From Hyalella azteca (lineage: Eukaryota > Arthropoda > Malacostraca > Amphipoda > Hyalellidae), in the NCBI RefSeq assembly GCF_000764305.2, contig NW_025939209.1:1927-65926 (forward strand): DNA of 64,000 nucleotides, read 5' to 3'. Positions 13,801 through 25,500 of this stretch are shown here, piece after piece. The notes under the pieces were generated by a model, which did no database searches, had not been told where the DNA came from, and saw only the letters and a program-made list of their open reading frames with translations. How positions within the stretch are numbered: position 1 is the first letter of the stretch; every line of letters starts with the position of its first letter. The position numbers and the translations under genes were made by a program.

Positions 13801-16494
13801 CCTTCAGGCAGACGCGGCCACAGCGCCGTGCTCGCCGGCAACAAAATGATCGTTTACGGTGGCTTCCAGGACCTGCATGGCTCAACCAACGAGATGTGGA
13901 CCTTCATTGTCCTTCAATGTCGGTTAGTTCATTGGTAACTTAGGTATCTAAGTTTACGGTGGCTTCCACAGGACCTGCATGGCTCAACCAACGAGATGTG
14001 GACCTTCAATGTCGGTTAGTTCATTGGTAACTTCGGTAATCTAAGTTTGCGTTGACCTTTATCTTGGGGCCTGCACATTTTAGCGTTTGGCGCAGTCCGT
14101 GTTTCAATAACCGGCAAAGTTTATTGATCAGATACGACGATCTGTTTTGATTGTAATGATGAAATTACTAACCATGTATGCCAATATTGTTAATAGTTTG
14201 TACTAGGAGATCATGGCTCAATCATGATGTAATCAGGACTCCCAAAGTTCTAATTGGGATGGAAAAATCGTGAAAATCTTAGATGGAGAATTTTGGAAAG
14301 ATCCAAGAACTATATTAGTGGATCTTTGGTTTCATCCATTAGCCGGCTGCAAAAGTTGTGTTTTGCATAGGTTTAGAGGGTTCTTACGATACTATCAAAC
14401 TGCTTTGTTTCCGTTGGCTAGGTCTTTCTAATTGATATTAATATGTGAGGAATTTGTTTTTTTTTTAGGAAAAACTCGATGTCCATAGATTGTAAACTTG
14501 TTCGCGTATTTTTGCAAGCAGAAAATTCCTTCGATGATAAGTGATCTGGTCCAAGCTTCTTAAAAATTTTATTCTAATTTAACACTAGAAATCCGTAAAA
14601 CATCTGATAAAAACGGCGGAACAGTTTATTTTCACGGGGCGACCGGCCACTAGAATGCCAGAGGGACCGTTTTTTTTCGCCTTTTTTTCTAACGGTGTAA
14701 GTTTATTTAAAGTTAAGAGAATATCTTTGATACTACTGTTTCCGAAGTATTTAACAAGACATATTCGTTCTGCTGAACTCGGACTTCTTTTTATGAAACC
14801 TCGATTTTAGAATCCAATAATTTCTCATGAAACCTTCTCTTTGTCAATCATTGCAAATTGTTTTTTATAATGTGAAGTATCAGCTTATTTTAAACTGCAT
14901 TTCTTATTTGATCGTGAAAACTAAGTCAGGCCAGCGCCGCTAACAAGCCGTAATGCTACTGCCGGCAGTATCCGAGGGACGGCCGATAAAGGCTGTTTCG
15001 TAACTCTGAATTATGTCGGGAATAACTGTAAAACATGCCGCTTACAAATAAGCTGGAAATAAATTTCATTCTAAAAATACAAGATTGACCCATTATTAGA
15101 TAGTTTGGCTTGTCCGTGTCAGTGTTCACGCTCTGATGAGATGTGCATCGAATCATCCGTTCCACTCCTCAATAATTTCGTCATAATTTTTTATCAAAGA
15201 GAATATTAAAGGGTTAGCTTTGAACCTCAAAAAAAGTGAATTCCAATGCTTTAATTAGCTTTTTCGCTTTTATTTACTCACGAACCGTTGAGAATAGTGT
15301 TGTGGGAGAGGTTCGAATCTTTTAGATGTTGTACGTTTCACTTAATGATTTACGACGTTACGGTGGCAGAATTGAATTAAAAGCTATAATTTCAGTGAGT
15401 TCTAAAATTTACGTTTGTCGCTGCTATAACCGAGCTACGAGCGTTTGTGATATTTAAAATGTAGCTGCGGAATATAGCGTTACGTGGTGTTAATTGTTAA
15501 TTCAGAGTACATTAACACTTCCTGGCGCTCGTGAGTCTGAATTGCTCGTATTATCGTTAACTGTTGTGATGTTAGTAATTGTAATTAAGAAATAATTATA
15601 GGATCTCATTTACCAAAAATGAGCTCCGTTCAGGAAGCTCCCGACCGTCCAGCCATTAATGCTCTTATACCCAACTCTTTCATCCTGATCCTCATTAATC
15701 GGCTAAGCTTGCGCTACGTTTTCTACGCTTTCTTTTTAGCGCATTTTCTCATTTATGGAAAAAATGCCCTATTGTGCTCATGTCTGTCTGTCTGTCCGTG
15801 ATTTCACGTTTTCGTCGACGAGAAAATGCGCTCTCTGTCACTCACTGCAATCAGTACTGACTTATATTTTTTGTAAATTCTATCATTTGTATCTATTTAA
15901 TTTTAACATGCATGAGAGTTCATTATATTAATTGTAATTCAAATGCCCACGAAAAATCATCGTTCTTTTGTTGAGTGTCGGAAACTTCATCACTTCTCCA
16001 CTCATTCTCGGTATGAGTGGAAATTATGCCTCGGTATGACTTAGAAAACATTTAATGGGTAAGAGAGCTCAATGTGCACTCAATCAAGGTTACAGTCGTC
16101 AGATTGTGTATGGAACAAAACTCCATGATAATGTTAATGTTTCTTGGATGTGTGATGCGATTGATATTGAAGTTCGATACAGTCGAAGCTGCTAGTATTT
16201 TACTGGCTTAAATTTTCAGGATGTGATGTTGATGCTTTATTGCATCATGCATTGTCGTAGAGTCCTTCATCGGCACCTCCCCCTTAACAAAAATATCAGT
16301 TTCATCATTCATCGACTCCAGTAAATCGATTTTTACTACTTTTACTTATGCCGTTGCTGCATTCTCAACCACGTAGTCCTTGTTGCAGATACGCCAATGA
16401 TCAGCCTCGCAGCAGCGAGTCCTCTTGTTGTGGCGCGCAATAAAACGCGCCTGAAAATGATGTCATTTAGACTCAGCAGGCCTACAAAACTTGG

Positions 16495-16536
<42 letters not shown>

Positions 16537-19500
16537 AGTGCCGAGTCAATTGCCTCGTCGGCGTCTCGGGTGATGACGCCTGTAGGTTAGGTTAGGTTAG
16601 TCTATTGCCGCTCTATAATGTCGCGTCGCTCATCTTATACACTAAAGCTCATTTTGAACATGGTAACTTCTTTCTTGCGTCATTTTACAACTTTCCGCAC
16701 TGCATAAGGTGTTAACTCAAGCTTATAATTGCTGTGGGTTTATCGTAAGAAATAGCGACGTTTCTTTCCCCCTACTGATGCTAGTAATAGATTTGCTCAG
16801 TCTGTATCCAGGGGCGTAATCGGCAAATTTTATATTAATCTGCGGATTTACGACATTTAGGTTAAACTTTACAGTTCAATTTTTCATACCATTGTTGTAG
16901 AGTTGTCAGAAACACAGATCCCCGTATCTTTTTTTCGCGTCAGGGCATCTATATATATGGAGGGCTGTCGACCATTTCTGACAAATTTTCCATGAACGTC
17001 AGCTGGGATTTACGAGTTGATACTCCGCGCTACCATTTCGCTCGCTTTCTGAAAGCGTAGCTGTATTTCGACGCTCCNTCTGACAAATTTTCCATGAACG
17101 TCAGCTGGGATTTACGAGTTGATACTCCGCGCTACCATTTCGCTCGCTTTCTGAAAGCGTAGCTGTATTTCGACGCTCCCAATTTGTATTCGTCGCGTCC
17201 CCTAGCGCAGTTCATTCCTATTTACCGGATGCGATCCGTGCACTTACTCTCCTTATTTCTGTGGGATGCGTTCAGTCTGATCCGGTAAACTTATTTATGA
17301 ATGTGCTGAAGAATGCTACGGCTTTCGTAGGATCGTGTGTTCAACACCAGTAAATCTGACGTATATTTTACATCCAATACGAAAGCTAGTACGAAATTTA
17401 CTATACCAGTATTATCATAATCTGTCAAATAGTTCAACGTATCTAAATAGTTTCCGCGTCAGATTCGATGACTGAATGATACGAAAAGTTTAATCAGAAT
17501 GAGTATTTTATTTTTCCAAATTATGAGAAACAATTTTTTGATCTATGGATATTAACTTGTATTTCTTGTTTTTTTCGGGTTTCGAATAATAATAATAATA
17601 ATTTTTATCTATGTTTAACGTTATTGAAATTCTAACTTGAAAATAAGTCCACAAATTTGAGTAGCTTATTCTTTTGTATTTTGTAATAATTAGTGCTCAA
17701 TTTCACTCGCACTGAAATCTTGATCTCAAAAAGCTTGTACCTCCAGCGATATCTTTAATGTTCTAAACGCTGATCTTCTGATTCCAACCTGTAAATAGGA
17801 AGGCTGACGAAACAAAAGTTTCACGTGCTCCAAATTTCTAAGAATCTTTTGATTATACAAGATAATTAATACCCTTTCACAGCGACTGCTTACTTACACA
17901 ATTTATTCTCAAGTTCTCCAGTCGCCTTGCGAGTCACCCGTCACTGTTTCAGTCATTGAATTTAAGCCCAAGCACCTTACAGTCCCTTGAGGAAGGAAAT
18001 TCGCTTCGGGTAGTTACCTGGCGTCTATTAAATTAACCGCGCTCTTGGTGACAGTCGGCCGCTATATAGTTTCGTTTTATCGAATTAATTTTGTCTCTCA
18101 CTCACACGAATTCTCTCGCATCAAAGCATTTAATTGTTGTAGAAGTCAATGTTACGTTCCTAGGCGTTGCTTTCATCGTATTTGTGTTGTTTCATTCATG
18201 GCTTTAAAATTTTATTTAATATATTTATAAAAGATGTAAATATTTATATAAATTCTGTTAAATATTTTAAAACGTTTTATTGTATTTGTTTGCATTTATG
18301 TATTCTTTTTTATTTTGCGAACGTTTTACGAGGTCACATGAACAATTGAACATATTAAATTCGCTTTGTTGCCTAAATCGATAGACTCGGCCCAGTTCGA
18401 AGCATAGAAGCGAGAACACACATTGAGCCAACCTCTCTCGTGGCGTCACTGCTGCCACCGGGGCTAATTTACTTACAACTCAATCGATTCCATAAATTCC
18501 TTGTGAAAAAATTCCTTTTCTTTGTTGTTGTGCATCGACGGCGCTCATTTACACCGTGAGATTCTTGCATTCAAAATGAAGGTCTGATTCTGTTAAAATT
18601 ATTCATGGTCCAGTTTTACTCTGCCGTAAACTTCTAGTTTTGAAATTAATAACAATATCGTCACAATTGACATAAATTGCAATCGATTTTTAGTACTTAG
18701 TAATTCCAATAAATTCGTTGGCCATACTTTCAACAGAAAATCTCATGTAAATCGACAGTGCGTAAGTTCATAACGGTATTCGTTCTGATTAAATATGGAC
18801 AAAACTCCCTTCGCTTCTTCAACTCTTTTATCTCGACCGCTTAATTACCACCGTTGCTCGTCAGTGCATTTACTGAATTATTCAGTAAGGTCGTTTCGTG
18901 TGCCGAGCGTCGTTTATCGCAGGCAATGTCTGCTAGGACCTTCGTCGAGGTTTAAAAGACTCGGGGGCTGAGCAGCATCTCCTAAATAGGCTTCTTCCAT
19001 CACCTCTACAATGGCAGCGTACAACACATAGGCTGAGACTGACGCTGACTCAGCTGCAAGCCACTCTCTCCTCGATCTGTGTCGCTACATTTACCCCTTT
19101 CAAGGGAAAATTGTACTACCACCTTTTGCGGATGAACTTAGGCCTGATTTTTTTCTTTCTTTTAAACGGACATCTCAGTTTCTGCAAATGTTCAAGAAAT
19201 AACGATTTCTTGAACATTTCTTTTCTTTTTTCCCATGTACGGCATCCAAATTGTTTTACTTGTTGGATGGAAATATCGTGTCCTAAGATGATTGACTAAT
19301 CGCACTAAATGAGTTCATCTTGAAAATCTGTTGAGAATATTACCTGAATTATTATTATTATTACAGAAACTAAACGAAATAAAATGTTACTATTTCTTTA
19401 TTTTGCCATCCAATTATTATTGGTGCTGCAATAAGTGGAATTCATCATTAGGATCCTGAAAGCACTTGCAATTAAGGTGTCTCATAAAGCAAGGCTTCTA

Positions 19501-22500
19501 AGTATCCAGCAAAAGTACTCACATTGAAGTAGTCTCGTGAAGCAGAGCTTCAAATTCTCCTTCAAAAGTACATACATTAACGCAGTCTCTTGAAGCAGAG
19601 CTTCAAATTCTCGGTCAAAAGTACATACATTAACGCAGTCTCTTGAAGCAGAGCTTCCAAGTCTCTTGCAAAAGTACTTACATTAACGCAGTCTCGTGAA
19701 GCAGGGCTTCTAAGTTTCTTGCCAAAGTACTTACATTAACGCAGTCTCGTGAAGCAGCGCTTCTAAGTCTCGTGCAGAAGTACTTACATTAGCGCAGTCT
19801 CGTGAAGCAGGGCTTCAAAATTTCTTGCAATAGTACTTACATTAAACGCAGTCTCGTGAAGCAGAGCTTCTAAGTCTCTTGCAAAAGTACTTACACTAAT
19901 GCAGTCTAATGAAGCAGAGCTTCAAAGTTTCTTGCAAAAGTACCTACATTAACGCAGTCTCGTGAAGCAGAGCTTCCAAGTCTCCTGCAAAAGTACTTAC
20001 ATTAACGCAGTCTCGTGAAGCAGGGCTTCCAAGTCTAAAGCATAAGTACTTACATTAACGCAGTCTCGTGAAGCAGGGCTTCAGAGTTTTTTGCAAAAAT
20101 ACTTACATTAACGCAGTCTCGTGAAGCAGGGCTTCCAAGTCTAAAGCATAAGTGCTTACATTAAATCGGCCCCGTGAAATTGAAACCAATATTATTTGCC
20201 CTCAACTCGATAAGGCTATCACGTTATGCAGATTGGAAGCTGCTTTCTGTAGCTCCAATTGTGTGATCTCTAAAAATTGGGAAGGTTTTTGAAAATTAAA
20301 TATTGACGATCGTGAGAAGGTCTGCGATGAAATTAAATATTCAGGCTATGAATACTTTTCAGGCAATAGAAAGGTATTCACTTAATAGAATTCAATATTT
20401 AGGCAATAGAAAAAACGAGAAATTATGTATTTCAATTGGGTGAACATTCCCTAGGAAAAAGAAACGATGTATAAAAAGCAATAAGAGATCAAATACTTTC
20501 TGAAATGTACTCAACCAGCAGAACGCTCCGTCGCATCGGTAGTCGAAGCAATTTGAGAAATCCGACGGCGAACATAGCGATCGCCCGCAGTTCCTTGGCA
20601 ATTTTTGGCCAACGGGGGAAAAAAAGAAGTGTTTCATGTCGTCTTCAGAGCCAATTTGCAACTCAAGTGACGAGTAAATTTCAGGCGAACGCATTTAAAT
20701 ATTCCTAAATTTCAAATCCACTACCACGAAAACTACTGCGAGACTAGCAAACGTGACGAAAAAATTTGAAGGGACGTTTTGAACTATGTAAATTTTCTGT
20801 GTCAATTGTATGCCAGAAATTTTCAGTATGATACCGATTCAGATACGAATCCTATCAATACATAGCTTTAGTTTCCACTAGTACTATCGTAGATGTCTGT
20901 CACTAACTCGTTTTATTATAGGATTAATGCTCTCCTATATGAACATAGGACATTTTAAACTGGAACTGAACGTCAGGGATGGAATTGATAAATTAAAATT
21001 TTTCAAAATTTGCAATCATTTCCTAATATACTTTAATTGATAAGTTTGGATAAAATTACAGACGTTTCATTGAAATTAATTTATTTATTTGAAGAGGCTT
21101 CCCCCTGAGTATGGAAGTGATGAGTTTCCTAATTATTGTCTACTGTCGGCAACTATATATTCATATATATTATTGTATATGTCGGCAACTATATATATGT
21201 ATATAAGGTCACGGCACATTACAAACTGACCATGCTATATACTTGGTTCTAATTGAATAGGTACTAATGATGATCAAATACTGTGTCTAACATACTGTAG
21301 CATCCACAATACAGCTTAACGCCATCTTTCAAACGAAGTTAGTAAATTTTTAGTATAATAATAATATTATTATACTAATATTATACTAATTATTTATACC
21401 CCGTAATTATAATTATACCCCGTAATATTCTCTAATTCTCCTATTCAGTTAGTTTTTTTTCCAAATCCGAGGAAAATAATGTGTGAATTGGAGAGAGAGT
21501 CTGTATTTTTTGTATGCACATCATGACCTAATAGTTACTTCTAAACAATTTTCATAACTCTCCATACATCACCTAAATATTAGGTAATGAAATAATTCTA
21601 AATTTACTCTCTATGTTATGTCATTTCCTTTCCTTATATTATGTCGCTCCTGCTCCTCAGACCAAATGCCTTCTTTTCATGATATAATTTCGTACTGTAG
21701 TCTATGTACTGGAGCTGTATCATCAAAACCCGCTCAAGTGTATATTAACGTTTCGGCCGATTTCTCATCTGTGAGTTGGTTGGTTTAGCTTGAAAAGTCG
21801 TCTTTGATTGACTGGTGGAGTTACCAACTCGCAAGTATTTACGACACTTTTTTCATCTTCACATCTTGTTGTTGGTTTGTTTTTCTGCTATAATTATTTT
21901 AATCTATATGTAACACACTTCTACCTGTCCAATCGACTACACTCGGCACAAAGTTATTCTGGGTCTGCGTTGTTACCCGATCGAAATCAGTTTCTGGTCA
22001 GAACCCCTCATCCGACTTTATGGTCGCCATCTGACGCTCGTTCTCATCCGACAGGCACGGAGGTGTGGCAGAAGGTGTGCTGCCGCGACGACCTGCCACC
22101 CGCACGCCACTCGCACACCACTCCTCAAAATTTTGTTAGGTTCTGACGCTCGTTCTCATCCGACAGACACGGAGGTGTGGCAGAAGGTGTGCTGCCGCGG
22201 CGACCTGCCACCCGCCCGCCACGCGCACACCGCGGTGCTCTACGACGGCTTCATGTGGGTCTACGGCGGCATGACAGACCTGCAGGAGAGAAACGACCTC
22301 TGGAAGTATCACGTTGGTCAGTTGATTGTACTACTAAATATCTTTTTTTTAGAAGACAATATGAGTGAATTTATATTGTGTTGCATACATTTTTTAATAT
22401 GGAATTCATCTTGAAAATATACCTAATTTCTGTTCCACGTGAATGTCTTGAACGAACGTCTTTTATCCTCTTGTTGGTAACTTGTCAGCAGGCTTTTTAG

Positions 22501-25500
22501 CACGTTTGATGTCAAACGTGTAGAGGTGAGCAGCATTGACGACGGTTAATGCGTCATTTTAAATAAACTTTTAATGTGCATGTTTAATGCATGTGCATGT
22601 GCGGTACCTACAGAAGTACATTATAAAAAAGTTTTTCAATGTTCATTTGCGGTCAAAAAGTACGGCTTAATTCAAGCTTGTAGCTCACTTTACATGTTTT
22701 AATTCAACATGATTTAAGCCATCACCTACGTGTAGGTCATTGCTTTACTTCAATGATTGTGCTTCTAGGCGCGTTCCTTGCAATGATGTATTAAAATTAT
22801 CTGATCGGTAAATGAATCGCGTAGTTACTGTATTTCTTTATTAATTGGTGTTATGAAGATTTTTATCTACCAAATCATCTTCATCTTTGCCTCCAATCAT
22901 TTCGCCACATTGTGGACAAAGATTTACCATTCAAGAAGTTGATTAGCTTCGCTATTATTTTCCTTCGTTGCGCTGCAATAGCGAGTCCTATTTAGCATGC
23001 AGTGCCACGTCGAGCTATTGGCCTGCCTATAATTTCGTTCAGTCTAAAAGAACTACAAAAAATATACTTCAGTACTCACTGCAGTGAGTGACAGAGAGCG
23101 CATTTTCTCGTCGACGAAAACGTGAAGTCACGGACGGACAGACAGATAGACGGACATGGCGAGGACAATAGCGCCTTTTTCCATAAATGAGAAAATGCGC
23201 TAAAAATCCTGCAATAATATTTGCAAACTCTTCAGGCTGCTAAGATTTTCTTCGATAAAATTGAGGATAAATGTGATTTTCTGATTGCCGGTGGAGGGGG
23301 CGTTTTTCCTTCTGTAAGCCAAATGGGGTAGATTGCTCGAGCTTTTCTTTTGTGCGATGGTAGTTGGAATTCAATCCCAATCATCGGTTGAATACGAATG
23401 TTACTCTTGTATTAAAAGAATAGAATAATTCACTTGACAATATAGTACTACATATAAACGAGTTTTAAATTTATTGATTTTGACGCCCGCATCATGAAAT
23501 CAATCTATTTTTGTATTTTAAAGAAATGCTGAAATTTATTGATTATATAGTTAGCTTGAGAAAGTGTGCAAATTGTAATTATCGATTACCTTCAAGTAAA
23601 AGGTATCCACTGATTTTGAAAAATGATTTGTCTTTGTTGAATACGACGCCTCTTCCTCGACCACAGCGTTTGGCAGGTTGAGAAAGACTAACGACTTGTC
23701 GAAAGTAACTTGACGACGCTGTCGCCCTAAGGCGATGCTGACATTACTCTTCATCTCGATTTCTTTCTTAACTCCCGCAGTTTGCTCGCTCCTCGTATGA
23801 AATCATTTAAAAGTCTTTAATATATCCTTACTCTAATAAATAATCCATACTCTATAAATAATCCTTACTATCATAGGAATACCGAAAGTTTACCTTTCGT
23901 TTGTACCTGAAGCCGGGCAATGTCTGGTGAAATGCGACACAAGAAATTTATATTGTCTTCCATAAATTATTAATATCGAATTTATCTTGAAAATGTACCT
24001 ACTCTCTGTTCCATCAGAATGGCTTAAAATATTTTCAATTCAAATTGAAAGTTCCATTAATTATTTTGGAACCCTGACTATACAGTGTTTTTTTCCATTC
24101 TATTTTCTCGAAGATTTTGATGGATTTTGAGCAAATACTTTTGTTCGACGTTTTATAAAGGTACAAAATTTACTCAAATAGTCTTTTAATTACTTGAATT
24201 TTGTCCGAATATCGACAAATACCTCATGCCGAAAATTCATTATAAAATTTCTAGAATATACTCTTTTCTTAGATTGACTATTCTCAAGACGGATTCAATC
24301 ATAAAACCATATTACGGTGACTTATTTCAGTACTAATTTCCTACATTTATGCACCAAATTTATATATACCTAAAATGTAGAGTTCATTTTGAAAAGGTAC
24401 ATTGTAAGTAGTTTATGAAATATTTTTACAATAAAAATGCGCTTACAGGAAAAGATATGAATTTGCCATATTCTTCTAACAATGTTTGCTTTAAATAATG
24501 AATAATTTTCTGCTGTAAATGATTTTACGACAGAGTCTCGGTGTTGCTGTACCTCAGAGTCTCGGTGTTGCTGTACCTCAGAGTCTCATCCTGCAACACT
24601 ACCAGCGGCGAGAAGCAAGCAACAGCATCGTGCATCAGGTGGCCCAAATGAGGGCGGATGAACGATAATCAGAGGCGGCGATCCATCGTGGCCTGGGACT
24701 GCTATGTCCCAAACAAATACTAAGGATACTGTGTTGCTGTATCTCAGAGTCTCGGTGTTGCTGTCCCTCAGAGTCTCGGTGTTGCTGTACATTAGAGTCT
24801 CAGTGTTGCTGTACCTCAGAGTCTCGGTGTTGCTGTACCTCAGAGTCTCAGTGTTGTACCTCAGAGTCTCAGTGTTGCTGTACCTCAGAGACTCGGTGTT
24901 GTACCTCAGAGTCTGTGTTGTACCTCAGAGTCTGTGTTGTACCTCAGAGTCTCTGTGTTGCTGTACCCCAGAGTATATGTGTTGTACCTCAGAGTCTCTG
25001 TGTTGCTGTACCCCAGAGTCTCTGTGTTGTTGTACCTCAGAGTCTCTGTTATACCCAGAGTCGCGAACCTGGACGGTTGTGCGGGCTCGGCAAGGTCCCG
25101 GATGCCTGCACTCGCACGTGGCTGCGGTGTTGCGCGGTGTCATGGTCGTCTTCGGCGGCGAGCGCCAGGGGGAGCTCCTGGATGAGCTGTGGCGATTCCA
25201 CTTCAGTAAGGCATATATTCATGCATGGTTGAACTAATATAAAGTTGACCTATCAGAAGCCCATTTTGTGGTTGAACTACTATAAGGTTGACCCATAAGA
25301 AGCCCATTTTGCGGATGAACTAGTATAAGGTTGAGCCATCAGAAGCCCATTTTGCGGATGAACTAGTATAAGGTTGACCCATCAGAAGCCCATTTTGCGG
25401 TTGAACTAGTATAAGGTTGACCCATCAGAAGCCCATTTTGCGGTTGAACTACTATAAGGTTGACCCATCAAAAGCCCATTTTGCGGTTGAACTAATATAA

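Larger units (their letters stand above)
13923..22166 (+). other. Intron 2 of the Kelch gene (about 8.2 kb)
   Basis: From the gttagt donor to the acceptor ttctcatccgacag. It holds the exon-2 partial duplicate, one 140-bp interspersed element, a CTG tract, a TTAGG tract, a duplicated segment around an N, a ~54-bp array and a partial duplicate of exon 3. Stretches 14044-15731, 15873-16480, 17180-19187 and 20166-21942 are AT-rich and contain no gene I can support. Confidence 0.75.
22317..25058 (+). other. Intron 3 of the Kelch gene (about 2.7 kb)
   Basis: From the gtcagt donor to the acceptor ttatacccag. It holds the fifth 140-bp interspersed element and, at its 3' end, the 24-bp array joined to exon 4. 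Stretches 22330-23055 and 23211-24529 are AT-rich and contain nothing I can name. Confidence 0.75.

Noticed and set aside
16582..16602. Telomere or ancient chromosome end
   Set aside because: Only about three TTAGG units.
19455..20165. CRISPR-like array
   Set aside because: The units are tandem without unique spacers, and the DNA is eukaryotic.
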